A stretch of DNA of 6,601 bases from the NCBI GenBank assembly GCA_022013235.1, contig JAKLQR010000003.1, positions 1 to 6,601 on the forward strand. The letters run 5' to 3'. The notes beneath the pieces are model-generated. The model was given only the letters and a program-made list of their open reading frames with translations, ran no database searches and was not told the DNA's origin. The DNA is from Thermodesulfovibrionales bacterium. Its GTDB lineage: Bacteria > Nitrospirota > Thermodesulfovibrionia > Thermodesulfovibrionales > SM23-35. The translations under genes were made by a program, and so were the position numbers. Below, piece by piece: positions 1 through 6,368 of this stretch. Numbering within the stretch: position 1 is the stretch's first letter; each line of letters opens with the position of its first letter.

Positions 1-2052
1 GGAGACGAGCCGGAGTACCCGCTCAAGCGCCTCCCCCACCGTCAGGTCTTCCGGAAGGTAGAGCGGTTTAAGTTCCGGCTTGACCCTTTCGAGCTTGAAC
101 GTCTTCTGCGGCATCGCGCCGAGGACCTTCGCGAGGTCAAGGTTCACAGGCGTGCTGCCGTCTGTTTCATCGTAGAGGACAATAAAGCCGTCGCCTGTTA
201 TTTCTCCGATAACCGCACAGGGCACCTTCTCTCTTGTACAGAGTGAGAGAAACTCTTCCTTCCTGTCAGGTTGTAAAAGCAATGCATCCTGCTCCTGGTA
301 TTCGGCACCCCATATTTCGAGAACAGATAATGTCGTATCGCCAAGCTGAATTTTCCTTATCTCTATTTTCGCACCGGCCGGATAGATAATTTCTTTCACG
401 ACGTTGCAGTTCCCGCCTGCGCCCTGGTCATGGATACTGACGACCGGATTTCCGTCTCCCATTTCGACACAGGCCCTGATGACCCTGTTCGCCTTCTGCT
501 CCATCTCTGCGTCGCCGCGCTGGACCGCGCTGAAGTCGAGCTCTGCGATATTCTCTCCCTGGATCATGCTCGACGCAGCCCCTCCTCCCATGCCGATTCT
601 GTAAGCAGGGCCGCCGATCTTTATCACGAGCATCCCTTTTTCAGGCTCTTTTTTCCCGGTATGTCTCGCATCGATCTGCCCTATGCCACCGGTGAACATG
701 ATCGGTTTCACCCATTCCCTGCGTTCTCCGTCAGGCAGCCGAAGACCGAACGATCGCGTAAAACCCTGTATCACCGGTTCTCCGAATTTGTTCCCGTAAT
801 CGGAGGCCCCGTTGCTGGCATCGATCTCTATCTGAAGTGGTGATGCAAGGTTCGGCGGATAGAGGAACGAGGGATCCTCCCAGGGGAGGAAATACCCCGG
901 GATGTTGAGATTCCCTACACAGTAGGCGGCGGTGCCTGCTACGACCAGACTCCCCTTCCCGGTTGCATGTACGTCCCGTATTCTCCCGCCCGTGCCTGTT
1001 TCAGCGCCGGGGAAGGGAGCGACGCCTGTTGGGAAGTTGTGTGTCTCCGCGGTAAAAATGATATCGTAATTGACCCGCCTCTCCTGGAAACGTGCCGGAG
1101 CTCCGGGAATTTCCGGGAAAATAGTCATTATTTCATAGCCGCGAATGCCGCTTGAATTGTCCTTGAATGCAATGACACTGTTATTCGGGGCGCTGCGCTT
1201 CAACGGCTGTTTTATAATGTGTATGAGCGACTCCTCCACTTCCTCTCCTTCAATGATCAGTCTGCCCTGAAAAAACCAGTGCCGGGAGTGTTCGCTGTTG
1301 GACTGCCCCAAGTCGAAACATTCCACATTCGTGGGATTCCGACCTATTTCGTTCACAAACAGGTTATAGTAATACCCGATATCCCACTCATCGAGTCCAA
1401 GCCCCAGTTCGGCATTTATCTTCCTCAGCGCATCCCTGCCCTCTTCGATCAGAGGGACAATGGAAACCGGTTCAGGTTTCATACCCGTTTCAAACGATGT
1501 TAGGGTTTGAGGGTACTCACACTCGGTCATGCGGTCATGGATAGATTCGAGAAAATCCGGATTTTGAATTTCGAATTTCATATTCGCTGTCAGCTTGTAT
1601 CTTCTCGACCGTTCGATGCGCGTGATCTTTGTGAGACCACAGGCATGACATATGGACACCGCATTCGTCGACCAGGCGGTAGAGAAATTCATCCTGGGGC
1701 CTACTTCGATGATAAGATGGGTGTCATTGCGAACCGAAGGCGAAGCGATGACATCTGCATCCGGAGTGATTACCCCCCCTTCTCCCCCCCTTGGCAAGGG
1801 GGGGAGAAGGGGGGTCAGAAAACTTTTCTCTCCAAATTTCTCCTGCTCAAAGGTTTCCGAGAGAAGCCACCGGAGGATGCCGGACTCAGCATTGGTGAGC
1901 GGGGAAGTTGTCTCGATGTGAAAACAGTACTCCGTTTCCGCAGAAATGATTCCCGGGGAAAGATGTGTTCCGGCAAGGGACAAAATCTCATCTGTTTTTG
2001 CCGGTGAGAATGCCGGGGTCCGGTAGAAATGTATGAGAGGATTACCGCTCAT
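1..2052 (-). CDS. purL: Phosphoribosylformylglycinamidine synthase, large eukaryote-like type (N-terminal part, cut by window edge)
   Basis: FGAM synthase converts FGAR, glutamine and ATP to FGAM in the fourth step of de novo purine synthesis, in the cytoplasm. I translated the minus strand from the ATG at 2052-2050 and found 684 codons open to base 1, with no stop. Landmarks are EVGPRMNFSTAW (residues 116-127), the linker motif DLGQSNSEHSRHWF (247-260), ETHNFPTGVAPFPG (336-349), ASNGASDYGNKFGEP (412-426), GGPAYRIGMGGGAASS (480-495) and HDQGAGGN (541-548). From memory these match animal PFAS and the long PurL class (about 1,300 residues) much better than the small PurL of Bacillus. The second synthase half and any C-terminal glutaminase domain lie beyond the edge, so their presence is inferred. 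The start overlaps the purB stop (ATGA) and has only a weak Shine-Dalgarno, which suggests translational coupling. Residues about 80-111 are low-complexity repeat-derived sequence that normal family members lack. Confidence 0.95.
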   Translation of the reverse strand, partial: MSGNPLIHFYRTPAFSPAKTDEILSLAGTHLSPGIISAETEYCFHIETTSPLTNAESGILRWLLSETFEQEKFGEKSFLTPLLPPLPRGGEGGVITPDADVIASPSVRNDTHLIIEVGPRMNFSTAWSTNAVSICHACGLTKITRIERSRRYKLTANMKFEIQNPDFLESIHDRMTECEYPQTLTSFETGMKPEPVSIVPLIEEGRDALRKINAELGLGLDEWDIGYYYNLFVNEIGRNPTNVECFDLGQSNSEHSRHWFFQGRLIIEGEEVEESLIHIIKQPLKRSAPNNSVIAFKDNSSGIRGYEIMTIFPEIPGAPARFQERRVNYDIIFTAETHNFPTGVAPFPGAETGTGGRIRDVHATGKGSLVVAGTAAYCVGNLNIPGYFLPWEDPSFLYPPNLASPLQIEIDASNGASDYGNKFGEPVIQGFTRSFGLRLPDGERREWVKPIMFTGGIGQIDARHTGKKEPEKGMLVIKIGGPAYRIGMGGGAASSMIQGENIAELDFSAVQRGDAEMEQKANRVIRACVEMGDGNPVVSIHDQGAGGNCNVVKEIIYPAGAKIEIRKIQLGDTTLSVLEIWGAEYQEQDALLLQPDRKEEFLSLCTREKVPCAVIGEITGDGFIVLYDETDGSTPVNLDLAKVLGAMPQKTFKLERVKPELKPLYLPEDLTVGEALERVLRLVS
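1722..1753. repeat. REP-like 'GTCATTGCG' palindromic repeat inside purL
   Basis: Bases 1722-1730 and 1745-1753 form an inverted repeat (TGTCATTGC against GCGATGACA, nine pairs including one G-T) around a short GAA-rich centre. The unit resembles, from memory, the widespread dispersed bacterial repeat that begins GTCATTGCGA and continues with GAAGCGAAG-like sequence. On the coding strand it is read in the purL frame as DVIASPSVRNDT (residues 100-111). It lies about 20 bases from the C/G palindrome, and the two together look like one composite insertion. Confidence 0.6.
1774..1814. repeat. Perfect 19-bp C/G-rich palindrome inside purL
   Basis: Bases 1774-1792 are the exact reverse complement of 1796-1814, separated by a 3-base loop (GGC), giving a hairpin of 19 uninterrupted pairs made largely of C6 and C7 runs. 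It lies inside the purL reading frame and encodes a Pro/Gly-rich stretch (PLLPPLPRGGEGG, residues 81-93). The C-run/TTG/AAGG/G-run layout is typical of dispersed palindromic repeats of bacterial genomes, as far as I recall. It has no T-tract and sits in the middle of a gene, so it is not read as a terminator. Confidence 0.85.
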
Positions 2053-3350
2053 TTACCCGGACCGAAAACCCTCTTGAAAATGAAACTCACATTTTTCAGG
2101 TAATATTCAAGATTGAAGATGGATTCTATTTCCTGTGAAGACAGGTATTTTTTGACTGCGCTGTCTTTGAGCACCAGTTTTTTGAACTGGACGCCTGTTT
2201 TCCAGCTCTTCATCGCATTCCGCTGCACTATGTCATAGGCCGCGTCCCGGGACAATCCCTTTTCGATCAGCGCAAGCATGACCCGCTGGGAATTGAACAG
2301 TCCGTAGCTCCTGTTCATATTCTCCTTCATCCTTCTCGGGTAAACCTGGAGTTTATCGAGAATGCCTGCAAGTCTGTCGAGCATGTAATCGACAAGGATG
2401 GTGCTGTCCGGGATGATCACCCTCTCCACAGAGGAATGGGAAATATCCCTCTCGTGCCACAGAGCTATATTTTCGAGCGCCGCCATCGCATTTGCCCTTA
2501 CAAGCCGGGCAAGACCCGAGAGGTTCTCGCACCCGATGGGATTGCGTTTGTGCGGCATTGCGGAAGACCCTTTCTGCCCTGTCATGAACGGTTCTTCAGC
2601 TTCGAGCACCTCGGTCCTCTGGAGATGCCGTATTTCTAACGCTATTTTTTCAACAGACGCAGCGACAAGGGCAAGGGTTGTCAGATATTCTGCATGCCTG
2701 TCCCTCTGTACCACCTGTGTGGCGACCGGTTCGGGTTTAAGGCCTAGTTTCTTGCAGACTTTGACTTCGATTGCCGGGGGGATGTTCGAGAAGGTCCCCA
2801 CCGCCCCGGAAAGCTTCCCGACCAGTACGACCTCCTGCGCCCGCCTCATCCTTTCAAGGTTCCGTTGCATATCGCTGTACCAGAGGGCATATTTAAGGCC
2901 AAAGGTCATGGGTTCGGCATGAATGCCGTGGCTTCTCCCTATCATTTGAGTATCTTTATACCGGTATGCCTGCTTTTTCAGAATCTCCATGAGCTTCCTG
3001 ATATCGTTGATGATTATATCGGCAGCCTCCCCCATAAGGAGAGCCAGGGCGGTATCAAGGATATCAGATGAAGTGAGTCCTTTGTGAATAAATCTTGATT
3101 CAGGGCCGAGACTCCCGGCAACAGAGCTCAAAAACGCAATCACGTCGTGTCTGACCACCTTTTCGATCTCATCAATCTTCCCGACGTCGAATTTTGCCTT
3201 TTTCCTGATGCCGGCCAGGGCGTCCTTCGGTATTTCCCCAAGTTCGGCCCATGCCTCACAGGCAGCTATTTCCACATCGAGCCATTTCCTGTACCTGGTA
3301 TCGATACTCCACAGCTTCCCCATATCAGGGCGGGTATAACGAGCAATCAT
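2049..3350 (-). CDS. purB: Adenylosuccinate lyase
   Basis: PurB is a homotetrameric fumarase/aspartase-superfamily lyase. It releases fumarate from SAICAR in the IMP pathway and from adenylosuccinate in AMP synthesis. The 433-residue protein matches the short, Bacillus-type PurB in length. Visible motifs are RHDV (67-70), TSSDILDT (93-100), GRSHGIHAEP (138-147, containing the general-acid histidine), and the superfamily signature loop GSSAMPHKRNP (261-271), which carries the catalytic serine. An ERVIIPDS segment follows at 309-316. The ATG start at 3350 is preceded by a strong AGGGGG, and the N-terminus MIARYTRPDM is typical for the family. It is the first gene of a leftward purB-purL unit, and its TGA overlaps the purL ATG by four bases. 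No truncation or missing key residue was seen. Confidence 0.97.
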   Translation of the reverse strand: MIARYTRPDMGKLWSIDTRYRKWLDVEIAACEAWAELGEIPKDALAGIRKKAKFDVGKIDEIEKVVRHDVIAFLSSVAGSLGPESRFIHKGLTSSDILDTALALLMGEAADIIINDIRKLMEILKKQAYRYKDTQMIGRSHGIHAEPMTFGLKYALWYSDMQRNLERMRRAQEVVLVGKLSGAVGTFSNIPPAIEVKVCKKLGLKPEPVATQVVQRDRHAEYLTTLALVAASVEKIALEIRHLQRTEVLEAEEPFMTGQKGSSAMPHKRNPIGCENLSGLARLVRANAMAALENIALWHERDISHSSVERVIIPDSTILVDYMLDRLAGILDKLQVYPRRMKENMNRSYGLFNSQRVMLALIEKGLSRDAAYDIVQRNAMKSWKTGVQFKKLVLKDSAVKKYLSSQEIESIFNLEYYLKNVSFIFKRVFGPGK

Positions 3351-3354
3351 GGTT

Positions 3355-3360
3355 CCCCCT
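3355..3360 (-). promoter_or_regulatory. Ribosome binding site of purB
   Basis: Read on the minus strand, AGGGGG lies 4 bases before the ATG at 3350-3348. It supports this start codon and shows that purB is translated independently, in contrast to purL downstream. Confidence 0.75.
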
Positions 3361-3368
3361 CTTGAATA

Positions 3369-3535
3369 TATTTACTAAAGAAGTGCATAAGTAAGACTAC
3401 AACATTCCCCCCCTCACCCTAACCCTCTCCCTCCAGGGGAGAGGGGACTTACTAATCTTCCCTCCCTTGAGGGGAGGGGACAAAGGGGAGGGTGTTGAAA
3501 ATATGTATCCTTACTTATAACCATCTTAGTAAATA
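3369..3535. mobile_element. MITE-like repeat with terminal inverted repeats and internal C/G hairpins
   Basis: The ends TATTTACTAA (3369-3378) and TTAGTAAATA (3526-3535) are exact reverse complements. A second matching block, ATAAGTAAG (3387-3395) against CTTACTTAT (3510-3518), follows, giving imperfect terminal inverted repeats of about 26 bases with roughly 20 matches. A third paired block is CAACA (3400-3404) with TGTTG (3493-3497). The core contains two compact hairpins, 3423-3431 with 3437-3445 and 3460-3466 with 3472-3478. It also contains CCCTCACCCTAACCCTCTCC, a motif I recall as common in dispersed bacterial repeats. The outermost bases are TA, consistent with insertion at a TA dinucleotide as in IS630/Tc1-mariner-type elements, though TA is self-complementary and so proves little. 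The element has no coding capacity, and any mobilising transposase would be elsewhere. Confidence 0.7.
3495..3521 (+). promoter_or_regulatory. Candidate rpsB promoter inside the right arm of the repeat
   Basis: TTGAAA (3495-3500, five of six matches to the -35 consensus) is followed after 15 bases by TATAAC (3516-3521, five of six matches to -10), pointing at rpsB. The hexamers are good but the spacer is two bases shorter than the optimum, and AT-rich sequence yields chance matches. If real, the leader would be about 200 bases and the repeat would supply promoter function. Confidence 0.3.
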
Positions 3536-3583
3536 GTTCATTTCATAGACAGACGACATTTATGATTTTACCACCGTATCCCC

Positions 3584-3611
3584 TTGCAAAAAAAGCTATT
3601 TTTGTGTTAAT
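3584..3611 (+). promoter_or_regulatory. Alternative candidate rpsB promoter
   Basis: TTGCAA (3584-3589) and GTTAAT (3606-3611) are separated by 16 bases, each with four of six consensus matches. This site would start transcription near 3618, just before the first leader hairpin, giving a leader of about 110 bases. It is a weak match supported mainly by position. Confidence 0.25.
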
Positions 3612-3620
3612 CTTTTGTTC

Positions 3621-3646
3621 CTGAAAGAGAGTTTCTTTTCTTTCAG
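3621..3646 (+). promoter_or_regulatory. Hairpin in the rpsB leader
   Basis: CTGAAAGA (3621-3628) pairs perfectly with 3639-3646, and additional G-T/A-T pairs extend towards a small loop. It is not followed by a T-tract, so it is not a standard terminator. It may be part of a structured 5' leader of the rpsB mRNA. Confidence 0.35.
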
Positions 3647-3662
3647 AAAATACATCATTCTG

Positions 3663-3703
3663 TCTCTGTGCGCCAGCATGGCGATATTCCGAGCAAACAG
3701 AGA
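3663..3703 (+). promoter_or_regulatory. Nested stem structure just upstream of the rpsB ribosome binding site
   Basis: TCTCTGT (3663-3669) is complementary to ACAGAGA (3697-3703). They enclose a second hairpin, CGCCA-GCA-TGGCG (3671-3683). The structure ends 10 bases before the Shine-Dalgarno. In other bacteria S2 represses its own mRNA by binding an rpsB leader structure; a similar role here is inference from position and structure only. Confidence 0.4.
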
Positions 3704-3713
3704 ACGAGGAAAC

Positions 3714-3720
3714 AGGAGGA
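3714..3720 (+). promoter_or_regulatory. Ribosome binding site of rpsB
   Basis: AGGAGGA ends 10 bases before the ATG at 3731. It decides the start: the in-frame ATG at 3678 would add 18 residues before the conserved N-terminus and has no comparable site, and the ATG at 3743 has only a weak AGGA upstream. Confidence 0.8.
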
Positions 3721-3730
3721 ACAAGAGAAC

Positions 3731-4492
3731 ATGGTAGCAGGAATGAAAGAGCTTCTTGAAGCAGGAGTGCATTTTGGCCATCAGGTGAAGAGATGGCATC
3801 CCAAGATGAAGAAATACATCTTTGGCGAGAGAAACGGTATTTACATCATCGACCTTCAGAAAACGGTCAAGGGCCTTGAGGAGGCCTATAACTTCGTAAG
3901 GAACGTGACAATAGCAGGCGCTCCGATCCTGTTCGTCGGGACGAAGAAGCAGTCACAGGACGCGATCAGGGACGAAGCGCAAAGGTCCGGAGCTTTTTAC
4001 GTGAATCAGCGTTGGCTCGGCGGCATGCTTACCAATTATGCAACGATCAGGAAGAGCATCGAAAAACTGAAAAAGATCGAGGCAATGAAAGGGGACGGGA
4101 CCTATGAAATCCTTCCCAAAAAAGAAGTTGCCGCTCTCGAAAAAGTGAGGTTAAAGCTGGAAAAGAACCTTTCCGGCATCAAAGACATGGAAGCGCTTCC
4201 GGGCGCCCTCTTCGTCGTAGACCCGAAGAAGGAGAGGATCGCCATCGCTGAAGCAAAGAAATTATCTGTTCCCATCCTCGCAATTGTCGATACGAATTGC
4301 GACCCCGATGAAATTGACTATGTCATACCCGGGAATGACGATGCGATCAGGGCCATTAAACTGATCACTTCAAAAATAGCGGATGCCGTAGTCGAGGGAA
4401 AAGCCACTCTCTCCAAGACTCTCGCGGAAGAAGCTGAGAAGGCTCAGGCGGAAGAAAAGATGCACCAGGAGGAAGCAGAGGGAACAGAATGA
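3731..4492 (+). CDS. rpsB: 30S ribosomal protein S2
   Basis: S2 is a late-assembling small-subunit protein that binds near the head-body junction of 16S rRNA and contacts S1. From the ATG at 3731 the protein is 253 residues, close to the usual 240-260. The family start MKELLEAGVHFGHQ (5-18) is followed by RWHPKMKKYIFGERNGIYIIDL (split around residues 21-42), FVGTKKQ (68-74), YVNQRWLGGMLTN (90-102) and a late PGALFVVDPKKE block with VDTNCDPDEIDYVIPGNDDA. The C-terminus is an acidic, Glu/Ala-rich tail, common in S2. The ribosome binding site fixes the start; an in-frame upstream extension is unlike the family. It leads the rpsB-tsf-pyrH-frr operon, and its TGA overlaps the tsf ATG by four bases. 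Confidence 0.97.
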   Translation: MVAGMKELLEAGVHFGHQVKRWHPKMKKYIFGERNGIYIIDLQKTVKGLEEAYNFVRNVTIAGAPILFVGTKKQSQDAIRDEAQRSGAFYVNQRWLGGMLTNYATIRKSIEKLKKIEAMKGDGTYEILPKKEVAALEKVRLKLEKNLSGIKDMEALPGALFVVDPKKERIAIAEAKKLSVPILAIVDTNCDPDEIDYVIPGNDDAIRAIKLITSKIADAVVEGKATLSKTLAEEAEKAQAEEKMHQEEAEGTE

Positions 4493-5094
4493 CAAAGATA
4501 TCTACGGATCTGATCAAGGAACTGAGAGAAAAAACCGGCGTCGGGATGATGGAGTGCAAGAAGGCGCTCACCGAGAGCGATGGTGATTTTGAAAAAGCAA
4601 TCGACTTTCTCAGGCAGAAAGGCCTTGCAACCGCGGTAAAAAAAGCAGGGAGAACAGCATCTGAAGGCCTTGTAGAGTCCTACATCCACATGGGGAAAAT
4701 CGGCACCCTTGTCGAGATCAACTGCGAGACGGACTTTGTTGCCCGGACAGAGGAATTCAGGGAACTTGTCAAGGATGTCGCAATGCAGATCGCGGCCTCA
4801 AATCCCGTATACCTGTCGAGAGAGGATGTTCCCCAGGACGTTGTCGAACGGGAGAAGGAAATCTACCGTGCGCAGGTAGCGGACAAACCGCCTCAGGTTA
4901 TGGAAAAAATCATCGAAGGAAAGCTCGAAAAGTATTATACAGATGTCTGTCTTCTCGACCAGCTCTTTATCAAAGATACTGAACAGAAACAGAAAGTGAA
5001 AGATCTCATTACCGGAAAGGTCTCCAAACTCGGGGAGAATATCGTTATCAGGAGATTTTCCAGATTCCAGCTCGGAGAAAAAACAGCAGGGTAA
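4489..5094 (+). CDS. tsf: Elongation factor Ts (short form)
   Basis: EF-Ts is the guanine-nucleotide exchange factor that regenerates EF-Tu-GTP during translation. The N-terminal UBA-like domain shows LREKTGVGMMECKKAL (12-27), and the core exchange motif TDFVAR (81-86) is intact. The protein has 201 residues, against about 283 in E. coli. It is the compact single-core-subdomain version found in several bacterial groups, and it ends naturally after IVIRRFSRFQLGE, so it is not a truncation. The ATG lies within the rpsB stop (ATGA), with GAGGG (4478-4482) six bases upstream, which fits translational coupling that keeps S2 and EF-Ts co-expressed. Confidence 0.96.
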   Translation: MTKISTDLIKELREKTGVGMMECKKALTESDGDFEKAIDFLRQKGLATAVKKAGRTASEGLVESYIHMGKIGTLVEINCETDFVARTEEFRELVKDVAMQIAASNPVYLSREDVPQDVVEREKEIYRAQVADKPPQVMEKIIEGKLEKYYTDVCLLDQLFIKDTEQKQKVKDLITGKVSKLGENIVIRRFSRFQLGEKTAG

Positions 5095-5100
5095 CACGCC

Positions 5101-5841
5101 TTGAAATATAAGAGGATACTCCTTAAAATTAGCGGTGAGGCTATGATGGGGGACCAGAGTTACGGGGTCGACCCTGCAACGGTCGACTATATCGCCCAGG
5201 AGATAAAGGACGCTGTGTCGCTTGGAGTCGAGTTGGCTATCGTAATCGGGGGAGGGAATATCTTCAGAGGAGTTGAGGCGAGTGTCAAGGGAATCGAAAG
5301 GACATCTGCCGATTATATGGGCATGCTTGCTACGGTTATCAACGCGCTTGCACTGCAGAACTACCTTGAAAAATACAACATACCCACGAGAGTCCAGTCG
5401 GCTATCGAGATGAAGGAACTTGCAGAGCCGTATATAAGGCGGAAAGCGGTCAGACATCTCGAAAAAGGAAGAACCGTTATTTTTGCCGCAGGAACAGGGA
5501 ACCCCTACTTTACCACAGACACTGCCGCTTCCCTCAGGGCCATGGAGATCGGCGCAGAGGTTATTCTGAAAGCAACAAAAGTTGACGGAATCTATTCCTC
5601 TGACCCCATGAAAGACCCTCGCGCAAAAAAATACTCTACGCTTACCTATATCGACATTCTGAAAAAGGGGCTCACTGTCATGGATTCCACCTCAATATCA
5701 CTCTGCATGGACAACAAACTCCCTATCGTGGTCTTTAATTTAAAGGGACAGGGAAATATTCGGAAAATACTAAAAGGGAAAAAAGTCGGAACTCTTGTAA
5801 GGGGGAACAATGGAGCAAGAGTTAAAGAAAAGCACCAATGA
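5101..5841 (+). CDS. pyrH: UMP kinase (uridylate kinase)
   Basis: PyrH phosphorylates UMP to UDP with ATP. Bacterial PyrH is a hexamer of the amino-acid-kinase fold, typically activated by GTP and inhibited by UTP. Motifs are LLKISGEA (7-14), VIGGGNIFRG (48-57), GTGNPYFTTDTAA (131-143), KATKVDGIY (157-165) and SISLCMDN (198-205). The start is TTG at 5101, six bases after the tsf stop, with a weak GCAGGG about 10 bases upstream. It is chosen because it gives the family N-terminus MKYKRILLKISGEA, whereas the first internal ATG would remove the nucleotide-binding strand. The protein is 246 residues, slightly longer than the usual 236-241. The extra C-terminal tail (RGNNGARVKEKHQ) is encoded where the gene overlaps frr by 32 bases. 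Confidence 0.96.
   Translation: MKYKRILLKISGEAMMGDQSYGVDPATVDYIAQEIKDAVSLGVELAIVIGGGNIFRGVEASVKGIERTSADYMGMLATVINALALQNYLEKYNIPTRVQSAIEMKELAEPYIRRKAVRHLEKGRTVIFAAGTGNPYFTTDTAASLRAMEIGAEVILKATKVDGIYSSDPMKDPRAKKYSTLTYIDILKKGLTVMDSTSISLCMDNKLPIVVFNLKGQGNIRKILKGKKVGTLVRGNNGARVKEKHQ
5799..5805 (+). promoter_or_regulatory. Ribosome binding site of frr within the pyrH coding region
   Basis: AAGGGGG ends four bases before the frr ATG at 5810 and lies inside the 3' end of pyrH. It supports the chosen frr start despite the 32-base overlap. Confidence 0.7.
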
Positions 5842-6367
5842 CAGGATGTCGCGTTCCGTCGAGGTCCTGAGAAAAGAATTCTCTTCGATCAGAACAGGGA
5901 GGGCCTCCCTGGCGCTTCTTGACGGGATCATGGTCAAGTACTACGACACACCTACTCCTCTTCAGCAGCTTGCCAGTCTGAGCATACCGGAAAGCCGTCA
6001 GATCTTAATCCAGCCGTGGGAACAGAAGATCGTCCCTGACATCGAAAAGGCAATCCTCAAGTCCGATCTCGGGCTGACTCCTACAAACGACGGGAAGACC
6101 ATCCGTATCAATATCCCGCCGCTCACCGAGGAAAGGAGAAAACTCCTGGTAAAGATGGTGAAGAAGAAGGCCGAAGAGGCAAAAGTATCGGTAAGGAATA
6201 TCCGGAGAGATACGAATGAAGAGATCAAAAAACTCGAAAAGGAGAAACATATCAGCGAGGACATAGTGAAAAAACTCCAGGACGAGATACAGAAGATCAC
6301 TGATTCGTATATCGATAAAGTGGACGAGGTTTTATCCCTTAAGGAAAAGGAGATCATGGAAGTCTGA
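5810..6367 (+). CDS. frr: Ribosome recycling factor
   Basis: RRF works with EF-G to split the post-termination ribosome and release mRNA and tRNA. The 185-residue length is standard. The N-terminal helix carries LRKEFSSIRTGRAS (20-33). The domain II segment has YYDTPTPLQQLASLSIPESR (44-63) and IQPWE (67-71), followed by NDGKTIRINIPPLTEERR (93-110) and then the long charged helices of domain I, including VRNIRRD (128-134). It starts 32 bases inside the end of pyrH in another frame, behind its own strong AAGGGGG. The arrangement suggests pyrH and frr translation are linked. No anomalies were seen in conserved positions. Confidence 0.97.
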   Translation: MEQELKKSTNDRMSRSVEVLRKEFSSIRTGRASLALLDGIMVKYYDTPTPLQQLASLSIPESRQILIQPWEQKIVPDIEKAILKSDLGLTPTNDGKTIRINIPPLTEERRKLLVKMVKKKAEEAKVSVRNIRRDTNEEIKKLEKEKHISEDIVKKLQDEIQKITDSYIDKVDEVLSLKEKEIMEV

Positions 6368-6368
6368 A

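Larger units (their letters stand above)
3351..3730. other. Divergent intergenic region between purB and rpsB
   Basis: This roughly 380-base stretch separates the leftward purine genes from the rightward translation operon, so both transcripts must start in or near it. From left to right it holds the purB ribosome binding site, a 167-bp MITE-like repeat, an AT-rich stretch with candidate rpsB promoter hexamers, two potential RNA hairpins and the rpsB ribosome binding site. I found no convincing purB promoter: a TATATT on the minus strand at 3370-3365 is too close to the ribosome binding site to act as a -10. No protein-coding gene is evident here. Confidence 0.7.

Noticed and set aside
1774..1814. 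Strong hairpin read as a rho-independent terminator
   Set aside because: It lies inside the purL reading frame and lacks a T-tract on either strand.
1507..2007. Plus-strand ORF of 166 codons opposite purL
   Set aside because: It lies antisense to the conserved PurL frame, includes the translated palindrome, and has no recognisable motif or good ribosome binding site.
2398..2922. Plus-strand ORF of 174 codons opposite purB
   Set aside because: It is a shadow of the purB coding sequence, whose motifs are clear on the minus strand.
3423..3478. Paired C/G hairpins read as a CRISPR remnant or terminators
   Set aside because: The units are inverted rather than direct repeats, differ in sequence, have no spacer pattern or T-tract, and are enclosed by terminal inverted repeats.
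3668..3730. Upstream in-frame extension of rpsB starting with a non-ATG codon near 3668
   Set aside because: The extra residues are unlike S2, and the region contains the leader stems and the ribosome binding site for the ATG at 3731.
4798..5457. Minus-strand ORF of 219 codons across tsf and pyrH
   Set aside because: It is antisense to two well-conserved genes, lies across their junction and has a composition typical of reverse-frame shadows.
5998..6357. Minus-strand ORF of 119 codons opposite frr
   Set aside because: It is Ser/Phe-rich and antisense to the charged helices of RRF, a typical shadow frame.
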